This document shows, piece by piece, positions 56,070 to 64,000 of a stretch of 64,000 nucleotides of DNA (position 1 is the first letter of the stretch; the number at the start of each line of letters is the position of its first letter). The notes below the pieces were generated by a model that had not been told where the DNA came from, ran no database searches, and was given only the letters and a program-made list of their open reading frames with translations. The DNA comes from Oscheius dolichura (taxonomy: Eukaryota; Nematoda; Chromadorea; Rhabditida; Rhabditidae). The position numbers were made by a program, and so were the translations under genes. Location of the stretch: the NCBI GenBank assembly GCA_932521035.1, contig OW051495.1, forward strand, positions 9,548,001-9,612,000. Reading direction: 5' to 3'.

Positions 56070-56543
56070 CTACCAACGAAACAATTCAAAGATGGGCAGT
56101 ACGTTTTCTCTGTAGAATTTCGTATTGATCGTGACTTTCTTTTGATTATTTCGAAGATATTGCGAGAAGTTGTAAGCAGTTATTCTTTTCTTCAACTGTT
56201 TTTTTACCCATTCTTCTTTTTTAGACTCTAAAATAGAGCGGGCTTTTCTTGTTTTCCTGTTGCCCTCCCCTAATATAAGAGCTTGACGTCTGTCATACCC
56301 AATAGTGGTCTTTTGGTTTTGGTTTTCCTTTGAAAGTTGAAGAAATCTAATGTTAGACGAGAGTGATGACGTCATCCAGTACTGAAAAAGAGGCATCTTC
56401 CATTCTCCCCGTACAGTCTCAATTCCCAGGCAATTTTTGGCTGGCTCGCTGCCTAAATTCGATAGAATCCTTTTGACATCAAAAAGAAGATTTGAAAGCA
56501 GAAATGGACAGAGATTAGAGTTACAACATTCAGAGGAAACCAA
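56070..56543 (-). CDS. Hypothetical open frame, 157 codons (doubtful)
   Basis: An uninterrupted minus-strand frame with a basic C-terminal part (RKARSILESKKEEWVKKQLK). It has no signal peptide, helix pattern or known motif, and no neighbouring exons. It lies in the repeat-rich intron or intergenic space of receptor C, so it may be chance or a relic of a mobile element. Confidence 0.15.
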   Translation of the reverse strand: MVSSECCNSNLCPFLLSNLLFDVKRILSNLGSEPAKNCLGIETVRGEWKMPLFQYWMTSSLSSNIRFLQLSKENQNQKTTIGYDRRQALILGEGNRKTRKARSILESKKEEWVKKQLKKRITAYNFSQYLRNNQKKVTINTKFYRENVLPIFELFRW

Positions 56544-57289
56544 CCTCCAGGCGCTAGATGCGCAGGGAGTTACAGTCAGAAGAAAATGAGATTTAACTGG
56601 GGAATGGGGTATTTTGAGGGGAAAGTAAGTAAATAGCAGTGGTCAGGGGACAGCGCCCGAACTAGGAAAACTCTCTCGCGCCGGATTTCCCAATTTCATT
56701 TTTCGACGATTCTGACGTCACACACCCGACTCTTTTCTCCCCCAAAAATGATATCTACCGTGGTCCAGAAGCGCTTGTTTTTTGTCTGTGGCAAGGAAAA
56801 GAGGTCAGCTTCCAAATAAAAATCCCCCAAAAATACAAGAAATTCTCCTTTATGGCTTTCTTTGGAGGGGTAGCTGAAAACGGGAGCTACCCGGTCGAAT
56901 GAGGTATCGTTCGACGGTGAATCGTATAAGGAACCTTAGTTTGTTGTCAGTTTTCTCCTAGCCCCAGTTTGAGCCGAGTTACAGGCTCTCGACTGCCGAC
57001 CTCGTTAGCTCTCCCCTTCCCCCAGCCCGCTCGCTCGTCTAATCGAATGACACCCCGTAGAGAGATCACTACCAACTTTGAAGGGCTGTAACTTGGCTCT
57101 AGATTGGCTTTTTGAAATGGAGTAAGCACTGTAAGACTAGTTATTGAATTACCCGCCGAACAATACCTCACACGGCCTGGTCCTGGTAGACTTCATTTTC
57201 CACCATCAAAAGACTTTGCCATATTTCGAGAAGAATGTTGTTTCCAAAAGTCTACATTTTCACTTGGCTATAAAAAAATGCGATTTGTA

Positions 57290-57605
57290 ACCCACAACTT
57301 TTTTTTGAGCTGAAGAATTGAGAGTAGGCTCATTCGAACCGATAATTGTAGCTCTCTCGAACTGCACTTTTAGATTTTTTTGCGCGTAACAGTGACGAAT
57401 CGACAGCACTTTACCAAAGTTAAGCCTTTTCCTATAAGCGGCCTGCTTCCGTCAGCCAACTGTCAAAAATGGTTTTGCTTTTAGTTTTGTCAAAGCCGGG
57501 AGATTTCGACCAAAATCAACGGGGCGGAGTAGACCCCAACGCGGAGCCTCCGTCAACACAAAACGGGGGCGTCGGCCGGCCGTTGGTCGGCCAAGGCGCC
57601 CCTAA
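57290..57605. repeat. Long dispersed repeat, copy 2
   Basis: Direct-orientation relative of 54531-54955, shorter in its first third (see there for the shared blocks). It ends GTCGGCCAAGGCGCCCCTAA. Confidence 0.8.
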
Positions 57606-57627
57606 TAAATACTGGGCTCTTCTAGTC

Positions 57628-57652
57628 CTACCCTAATAATAAGGAGATCTCG

Positions 57653-57686
<34 letters not shown>

Positions 57687-57790
57687 AAGACCTGTACGGA
57701 TTGACCAGTCAAATGAGAGGGAAGCAGAAAGTTTCGACCGTTTGACCTTTTCTGACGGTCAACTGTTATTTGACCGTCGAATTTTAATCC
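57628..57790. repeat. Dispersed repeat, copy 2, with a (GTCT)n tract
   Basis: Same block order as 17360-17535: TCCTACCCTAATAATAAGGA, then an expanded GTCTGTCTG microsatellite (about 57653-57686), GTACGGATTGACCAGTCAAA, GAGGGAAGCAGAAAGTTTCG. The two copies differ mainly in microsatellite length. Confidence 0.8.
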
Positions 57791-57920
57791 GATAAGAAAA
57801 TGACTAGAGACCGGTGCAAGATCGTCTCGCTGGGCAGGAGGGCAGCTTGAGAGGAGGAATACGGCGCTGGGGAAAGGAGAGGCAAGCACGGTCAAGTCGA
57901 AGGCGCCGAAGGCGCCCGTT

Positions 57921-58100
57921 CATTCATAATAGGTTAGATAGAAAATAAACCAGATCTATTCAAATATTCTAGCGTTGGTAGGTGCCATCATCCCCCTGGT
58001 TTACTATCGAATGGATGCTATGCTCGTTGCTCCATCTACTTTATATACTACGGATTCGGCCACACCGGTCCTATACCTTTTACAATAACAACATGTGTTT
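57921..58100 (+). pseudogene. Inverted partial copy of chemoreceptor D
   Basis: About 93 bases from 57921 (ATTCATAATAGGTTAGATAG onward to TACTATCGAATGGA) are identical to the complement of the intron and exon junction of gene D at about 59697-59792. The text then continues with a roughly 40-base deletion through CTACTTTATATACTACG and TTCGGCCACACCGGTCCTAT. It encodes VGAIIPLVYYRMDAML and then YFIYYGFGHTGPIP in another frame. Near identity implies a very recent event. Confidence 0.85.
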
Positions 58101-58139
58101 AAAATTGTTTACAAATTTCATTATTTCTACCCTACTTAC

Positions 58140-58196
58140 CTTTAAAATTGTAAACATCCAAATAGGATTAGGGTCAAAATAAGGATTAGACTGCAT
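58140..58196 (-). CDS. Orphan or distant first exon of a Srh/Sri-like receptor (candidate exon 1 of gene C)
   Basis: The minus strand encodes MQSNPYFDPNPIWMFTILK followed by a GTAAGT donor. Length (57 bases) and sequence match exon 1 of genes A, B, D and E. The next compatible exon downstream is exon 2 of gene C at 54479, 3.7 kb away. It is either a working first exon with a giant intron or a relic. Confidence 0.7.
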
Positions 58197-58305
58197 TTTA
58201 TAAACTTAACATTATAAAACCAGCAGTAACAGTGAACGCAATTCAATAATTTCTTATTTGCATAGTGACATTTATGTCTTCCCTCCGTTTCACAAATACC
58301 AGGTG

Positions 58306-58375
58306 TTTTGCCGTTTCCTTAGACAACTTATAGCATTGATCACTCGCGTCACAGAGGGTTATTCTCATCTACCTT
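58306..58375 (-). promoter_or_regulatory. Conserved upstream block of the receptor array, copy 1
   Basis: ATACCAGGTGTTTTGCCG (plus-strand text) followed by AGACAACTTA and CACTCGCGTCACAGAG lies 110 bases upstream of the exon at 58140-58196. It matches 60567-60640 and 61667-61740. A CAGGTG E-box core is included. The promoter role is inferred from position only. Confidence 0.5.
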
Positions 58376-58676
58376 GAAAAATTGAATGCCTTACAGACTT
58401 GTTAATGAAAAGGGCAATACAAGAAAATTGTATGATTTTAGGGGAAACATAATTAGGTAGTGGGCAATATATAGCGCATTGTATAAAATTTAAATGCATG
58501 TTTAACAATCGTGCAGTTTTAATGGAGAGTTTGAAGTCGATTCAACAGCTCCAAATCCTTCTTTTACGTTAACAAAAGCAATGAAAGCGAGTATAGGAGC
58601 CTAATAACGGAACGCTCTTACCCCCGCTCAATGTTCAGCCTACACAGATAAAAAAAACATGTATAAAAAAGATTAT

Positions 58677-60467
58677 TTATTTGTGTAATTTATTCATAGT
58701 GAAGACTGCTCCCCCAGGCTTCTGTGAACTGCAACACCCCCAAAACTTCTTTAAACTTCCTACCGTAGCGGCGCGATAGGGTTTATAACCTATGATATAC
58801 CCCACAAGAAATAATGGATAGATTCCTCCAGCACAGGCTACTATCACGTTAGCATGGTCTGAAATCTAACCCCTTCCAGAGGCGAGAACTACTTACCACA
58901 TCTCATAGAATGAGTAACACTGAGGTACATGATGTATGGGATAATCGCAAGGACTATACTCGAAATAATAACCATCTGAAGTTGTTTCCTTTCTATTATT
59001 AAAAGAGATTGCCGGGATGCTTATGATGGTTACTGTAGCAGAGGAAAGGCCAGCGAAGCAACGCTTTTATGAAAAACGGATAAGATTGGTGCCAGTCTAT
59101 TTCCCCATTCCTGTGAAAAGTCTTATCGCAAAACAGAAAGCGTGAGCGCAGTCGCTGCGGTAGCTCTATTAGCCAGCTGCTCGTGAATCATAGGCAACAA
59201 ACATGAAATATGGAAAATTATGCAAACAGTAAACTGCTAATAGTAAACGGGCCGTCTCGATTACAGTAACTTGTCTCCCTTTTAAGGGCTACATAACTTA
59301 CCAGAATAGTTAGTGAAAGCAACGTCTGCTTGCGTTCCTTTATCTTCTGTCTGGAGAGCCTACCATTCTGCTTTATAAATAATGTACGAATCACATGAAT
59401 ACTTCCAAAAGCTATGACACCAGTTACAAAACAGGCACCGAGAATCGCCAGTGTGGAAACTTTAGCCCATGGATTGTCAGTCAACAGTACTGCTATGACT
59501 TGATCCCTCCACACTTCTACCATTTCTATTTGAAGCCTCTCTTCCAACTGTCGTTTGACCACATCCTGCGGGGTGTTACGTATTGTCATTAGGGTCATAG
59601 GTATAGGACCGGTGTGGCCGAATACGTAGTATATAAAGTAGACCAAATAGCGAAGAAATTTCGAATTAAGCGGATGATTTGGCGGAAGCATAGAATCCAT
59701 TCGATAGTAAACCAGGGGGATGATGGCACCTACCAACGCTAGAATATTTGAATAGATCTGGTTTATTTTCTATCTAACCTATTATGAATGTAACCAATAG
59801 AGTTATCTGAATATCTGCCTCCATCCCGAGTACTTCCCAAATCCCACATAATTCAATTGCCGAATATGGGAAATAAACTAGAGGAGGAGTCAAAATAGTT
59901 AGATGGAGCTGGAACAGGGTTCCTCTAGAGATTAGACATAAAAATTGAAAAAAAACATAACCAATTTACATAACACTATAATAGAGAAGGATACATCGGA
60001 AGGACGTGGAAGTATAAGATGGTGATTTGAAAATAACCAAATAGTCAAAAAGCAGAGTTGCCAGAACACCGACGACACACCATACCTAAACGCAATGGCG
60101 CGTAAATTTATATTTTAAAGGATGACTATCGAAGAAGATTTTGTCTTAATTACGAATGGCAACATTTCTGTTCGTTTTACGCCTCTTCTGTTATTATTTC
60201 TTTATATTGATCATTTCCAAGCACTTATGTGATGAGTTTGAAGTGTTGAAATACTATTTTCCAAAAGAAAAATTAAAATAATGTAAAAAAGCTGATCAAA
60301 AATCCGAATTCAAACAGCGCGCGCGCCGATACCATAATATAAGAGGACGCGCACAAAACCATGCGAGACTGTTCCTCTTATAATTATGGATTGGTCTATT
60401 CTCTTCTTACCTTTAAAGTTGTAAACATCCAAGTCGGATTAGGATCAAAATAAGGATTTGAGATCAT
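58677..60467 (-). CDS. Srh/Sri-like chemoreceptor D
   Basis: Exon 1 (60411-60467) encodes MISNPYFDPNPTWMFTTLK, then a 320-base intron. Exon 2 reads VWCVVGVLATLLFDYLVIFK, and a TM2 exon lies near 59795-59940. A long exon runs from VGAIIPLVYYRMDSMLPPNH through QNGRLSRQKIKERKQTLLSL. TM6 (VIISSIVLAIIPYIMYLSVT) follows, and the TM7 exon (GGIYPLFLVGYIIGYKPYRA) ends at TAA 58677. The intron before TM6 (about 58980-59300) is enlarged. It is the nearest relative of gene C, and all parts are present. Confidence 0.8.
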
Positions 60468-60566
60468 GCTATGTGTTTTGGAGCATAAAGCCAGCTATAG
60501 CAATGAAAGCAACTCATAGATTTATTATTTATATGCTGGCATTTAGATCTCCCCAATTTATCAGAC

Positions 60567-60640
60567 ATACCAGATGTTTTGCTTATTGCTTATCTGCAAA
60601 TTCACAACATTGACCACTCGCGTCACAGAATGTGCTTCTC
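60567..60640 (-). promoter_or_regulatory. Conserved upstream block of the receptor array, copy 2
   Basis: ATACCAGATGTTTTGC followed by CCACTCGCGTCACAGAATGT (plus-strand text), 100 bases upstream of the ATG of gene D. The E-box core is altered to CAGATG, still an E-box (CANNTG). Confidence 0.5.
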
Positions 60641-61392
60641 ATTGGTCTTGAAGAATTCTATGCCCTTACAAATGAATAGAGGAATGACAAAATTGGACAC
60701 CTTAAAGGGACCGTCTCATACGCTCCAATCGTGTAACGCAGAATGAGGCCCTCTTACTATTTTTTGCGTTCATATACCACTTTCTAGGCATTTTTACTGT
60801 TTTTAAACCATTTATCCGTTTTTGGCGATCCCAACTTACTATAAAACAGTCGAGAAGGTACAAAAAAATGTCTAAATAGAAAAGAAACAAGCAATTTCAA
60901 TAGAATACCGTTAAAATTTACAAAATTCGTTTTTCGCCGAGTTATGTTTTCGTTCGTATATCAAATTGATCCTTATAATTTGCTTAATTTATTGCAATAA
61001 AAATCAACAGAAAAAAGTAAGAAAAGTCATAGTAAAAAACAAATTCACTAATTAGGGGGGAGGGGTACTGTACCAATTCGCAATGGCGCGTGTGTTACGG
61101 CCACTTTAAAACATGTTTTGTTAGCATAGTGAGATAGTGAGCAATTTAGTGAGCGTAGTATAAAGTATACACGCCTCTTTACCAATATTCTAGGCTTAAC
61201 GAAGCGTTTGCCGTCGATTGAACTGCTGTACGAGAACGGGCACGATCTTGTTTTGTTGGAGAAGCTTCAAAGAAAGGAAAATGAAAAAAAGAGACTATTA
61301 AATACTTGTTTTTAAAGGAACAGTCCTTTTTCCTCCTAGAGAATGGGGAAACCTGCCGACAATTAAGCTTTAATATCTATGATATTCTACCG

Positions 61393-61610
61393 AATATCAA
61401 CAAAAAGGGAACAATCCGTTTGTTAAAAAGAGATGAATCTCAATAAAAAGAGTGATTTGGGAGAGTCTACAAAAAGAGATTGTTCTCTTTTTGTGTTGCA
61501 TCCTTGAGGTTCTTCCCTATTGTTCCCTTTTTGTACAGTCTCCCAAATCACTCTTTTTATTGAGATTCATCTCTTTTTAACAAACGGATTGTTCCCTTTT
61601 TGTTGATATT
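61393..61610. repeat. Snap-back inverted repeat, arms about 92 bp
   Basis: The left arm begins AATATCAACAAAAAGGGAAC at 61393, and the right arm ends with its exact complement at 61610. The arms continue through ATCCGTTTGTTAAAAAGAGA and AATCTCAATAAAAAGAGTGA with almost no mismatch, meeting near GTACAAAAAGGGAACAAT. The loop is about 35 bases. A transcript would fold into a near-perfect long duplex. Confidence 0.9.
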
Positions 61611-61666
61611 ACAGATATCAGGTGTTTTTTTTCTTTTTTTTTTCTTTTTTTTTCCTTTATTTCACA

Positions 61667-61740
61667 GATACCAGGTGTTTTGCCGATTGCTAAGACAACT
61701 TACAAGATTGGCCATCAGCGTCACACAGGGTGCTTCTCAC
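61667..61740 (-). promoter_or_regulatory. Orphan copy of the conserved receptor upstream block
   Basis: ATACCAGGTGTTTTGCCG followed by AGACAACTTACAAGATTGGC and CAGCGTCACACAGGGTGCTT. The first exon expected about 100 bases downstream on the minus strand (near 61510-61570) is absent; that position lies in the right arm and loop of the hairpin at 61393-61610. Confidence 0.5.
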
Positions 61741-62114
61741 CTGCTTTGAAAAAAATGTATACCTTGATTTTAGACGAGGACAATATGAGACACTGCATGG
61801 TTTAATGGAATACATAATGAGATGGTGAGCATAGTATAAAGTGTACACGCACGTTTAACGATCGTGCAGTTTTAATATAGTGTTTGCCGTCGATTGAGCT
61901 GTTGCACATCAAGCTTCACCTTCGCAATTGCAATAAGATCGTGTACTGGAGCCACCTTCTGAAGGTTATAGATAGAGAAGTACCCTCTTTAGATTGAGCG
62001 CTAGGAATCGACATGAATCGGTTCTCGGCAGACCACCTTCTTTTGGATACGAGCAAACTGGCCGATCGGATTTGGTGAAACGACCTTCTAGAAACGTCTA
62101 TTCAGCGTTAAACG

Positions 62115-63277
62115 TTAGCTAACTTTTTTCATGAGGACTCGCAGAATATGCCTTCGATACGGTCGGAAACTAAACACGTAGGCTATACAGGTGACAGGGA
62201 AGAGGCCACCCGCGCTGGCTAACAATATGTTTATGAGATCTGTTGTGCCCTGATTACAGCAAAGGGTCACTTACCAGCTCTGGGAGAATTGTACATAAGG
62301 GCAAAAACAAGACTAGGTACAATAAAAATACCGACGCTTGACATATTGAACACCTAAATGAGATACGGTTTTAAAGATATGAACCTACCAAAGGCATTAG
62401 AGAGGTTAGTACAGCAATATGATCCTTTCTGTCTTTCGCCGAGATCAATTTTCTACTAACTTCCACCGTCCGATATATTGTTATTGTGCACACAAATATG
62501 ACAGCAACCTCGGCAATACAGGAAGCAAGAATCAGGACAATAATAACAGTAGCCCATGGGTTGCTCTCTGTTCCAACTACCACCACTTTTGGGCTTAGAA
62601 AATCTTTATAGTTGATTTTGTAGGTTTCCAAGAGACCCATTTTCCATTCCAGTTGTGTTTTATAATGTATTGCTAGGAGTATTAGCGGAACCGGAAGAAT
62701 ACTCCCAAGCGCATAGAAACAACCATAAATAACATATTGGATCCACCACTTCTTGAAAGGATGATGCTTGGGTATTACGCAATCCATACGGTAAAAGAAT
62801 AGGGGACACACTGCCCCGGAAGCGCCTGAATGATTTAATTGAATGGGCAAAAGATTATTAATTAAGCTTACAAACCACCAAATGGATCAAGACGGCAAAT
62901 TGAATGTCAGGGGAGACGCCGAGTTGAGTCCAGATTCCTGAACTACTGCCAGCGATATACGGTAGATAAATTAGAGGAGGAGAGAATATGGTTAATTGAA
63001 GTTCAAATAACATCCCACTGTAAATATATTTCGGTTAAAAGGATACTGTAAAGATTCCCAACCCTATTATATGATAGACAATAAAACGCCGAAAAGTTAG
63101 TGACTGATTCGGAGGGGATTTGAAGATGACCATGTAGCAGGCAAAAAGAGCAGCAAAGACAGCAATTATACACCATATCTGCCGGATTAAAATAAGGGTT
63201 ACTGTAGTGATTACACTCACCTTGAGTACAGTAAACATCCATACGGGATTCGGGTTGAAATAGGAGTTTTCAGACAT
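62115..63277 (-). CDS. Srh/Sri-like chemoreceptor E
   Basis: ATG 63277 starts MSENSYFNPNPVWMFTVLK; a 42-base stopless intron leads to IWCIIAVFAALFACYMVIFK (TM1). LTIFSPPLIYLPYIAGSSSG is TM2/loop. The long exon begins ASGAVCPLFFYRMDCVIPKH and carries TM3-TM5 up to SAKDRKDHIAVLTSLMPL. TM6 (MSSVGIFIVPSLVFALMY) and TM7 (ASAGGLFPVTCIAYVFSF, then RPYRRHI) follow, with stop at 62115. It is the most divergent member of the array but intact, which suggests an older duplicate. Confidence 0.8.
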
Positions 63278-63487
63278 TTATCATAAGCGTGATAGATGGA
63301 AAATCAGTTGAGGCATTACGGCATTTAGCTAGGAACAGGTGAAATGAGGCTAATTTTCTCATCAACTTTGTTCGTACATGTTCCTTCTCTTGTTCATGAA
63401 CACTGCGTAGGCGAACAAATTAGTAAGCTGTGTGAACTGGGGTGGACCTACTTCATTTTTTAAATATTTTTAACCAAATACGTGCAG

Positions 63488-63654
63488 GAAATTCATTCTG
63501 GCTGAGCTGTAAACGACGCTGGAAAGAACTCAGCGAGAGCAATTTAGTGGTATACGATAGAGCCACAGAAGTGGAGAAATTTGGACGGTGGCCCACGGTT
63601 AAAACTGGAAGGTATCACCATGGGGTGGAGTACCCCATGGATCAAAAAATTCAG
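63488..63654 (+). pseudogene. F-box-like exon fragment
   Basis: Behind a TGCAG acceptor the frame reads GNSFWLSCKRRWKELSESNL, then VVYDRATEVEKFGRWPTVKT and a GTAAAC donor at 63655. The LSCKRWxELSESNL part resembles the second half of an F-box. The first half and the remaining exons were not found; the right edge of the window is near, so it may be a partial gene rather than a relic. Confidence 0.35.
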
Positions 63655-63764
63655 GTAAACCGTAAACCATCAAATAGGCCATTTCCAAGCCTTTAGCCCT
63701 CAAAGATGCCGGTGAGGATATTTTGAATATTCAAATTTCCCATTTGAATTTGAAATAAGTGCAT

Positions 63765-63850
63765 TTTTCGCAAAAATTTCAGTCTCGGCGGGGATGGAAC
63801 CCGCGCCTGGCGCGCTGAAAGCCAACCGGTCCCGGACCTGCTTTCGGTCA
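63765..63850 (-). repeat. tRNA-like T-arm remnant (possible SINE)
   Basis: On the minus strand GCGGG-TTCCATC-CCCGC forms a perfect 5-bp T-stem with a 7-base loop, preceded by GGTTGGCTTTCAGCGCGCC. The loop deviates from the TTCRANN consensus and no full cloverleaf can be drawn, so this is a tRNA-derived remnant rather than a gene. Confidence 0.35.
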
Positions 63851-64000
63851 AGTATGTGACCATCACTACTGTTTATGTCTCCGTGGGCTCGGTCGAAAAA
63901 CAGACTACACAACAATTGTTTCGATGAGCGTTCCCTGGCAGAACGGCTCTCATGGGCTCAATTCAATATCTATAATAGCTCACAAGTCTCGTCCTTCTTC

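Noticed and set aside
57653..57690. CRISPR-like or satellite array
   Set aside because: It is a simple GTCT microsatellite inside a dispersed repeat, in an intron-bearing eukaryotic genome.

Overview
The window reads as a stretch of nematode nuclear genome. Genes are intron-rich with mostly 39-60 base introns ending in a TTTCAG-type acceptor, spacing is tight, and most genes belong to nematode-expanded families: seven-transmembrane chemoreceptors (Srh/Sri-like, Str, Srx-like, Sra/Sre-like), receptor tyrosine kinases with Ig or CUB-like ectodomains, F-box proteins, UDP-glucuronosyltransferase, core-2 branching glycosyltransferase, TWK potassium channel and metallothionein. The species cannot be named from sequence alone. 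All gene models were built by reading frames and splice sites by eye, so exon edges are approximate.

Layout. 0-1 kb: chemoreceptor running off the left edge. 1.6-2.6 kb: decayed short-chain dehydrogenase. 3.0-3.75 kb: a hAT-type non-autonomous transposon with 8-base target duplication. 4.3-10.7 kb: VEGFR-like receptor that has lost its catalytic residues. 11-12.7 kb: MFSD8-like transporter. 13-19 kb: chemoreceptors, receptor fragments, a tRNA-derived SINE, and a Helitron helicase relic. 19.9-21.3 kb: Sra/Sre-like receptor. 21.5-25.6 kb: CUB-like receptor tyrosine kinase with intact catalytic motifs. 26.2-28.1 kb: SLC17-type transporter. 30.3-32.5 kb: GT14 glycosyltransferase. 32.8-34.1 kb: second Sra/Sre-like receptor. 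34.8-37.3 kb: UDP-glucuronosyltransferase.

37.4-41.7 kb holds two Srh/Sri-like receptors with relics of others. 42.1-42.3 kb holds a small three-exon metallothionein with a TATA box and a GATA site, too short to show as an ORF. 42.7-43.4 kb is a truncated TWK channel ending at a MITE. 44-49 kb carries a small tetraspan-like gene, an F-box gene and an Ig+EGF membrane protein. 49.3-52.9 kb is a tandem pair of Str receptors. 53-63.3 kb is a tandem Srh/Sri-like array showing active gene birth and death: orphan first exons, an inverted partial copy, an orphan upstream region, long snap-back hairpins and several dispersed repeats.

The genes do not form one pathway. The dominant theme is chemosensory receptor turnover in a repeat-rich accessory region, interspersed with single signalling, transport and detoxification genes. 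The best candidates for a second look are the receptor pseudokinase, the hidden metallothionein, and the repeat and promoter structure of the Srh/Sri-like array.
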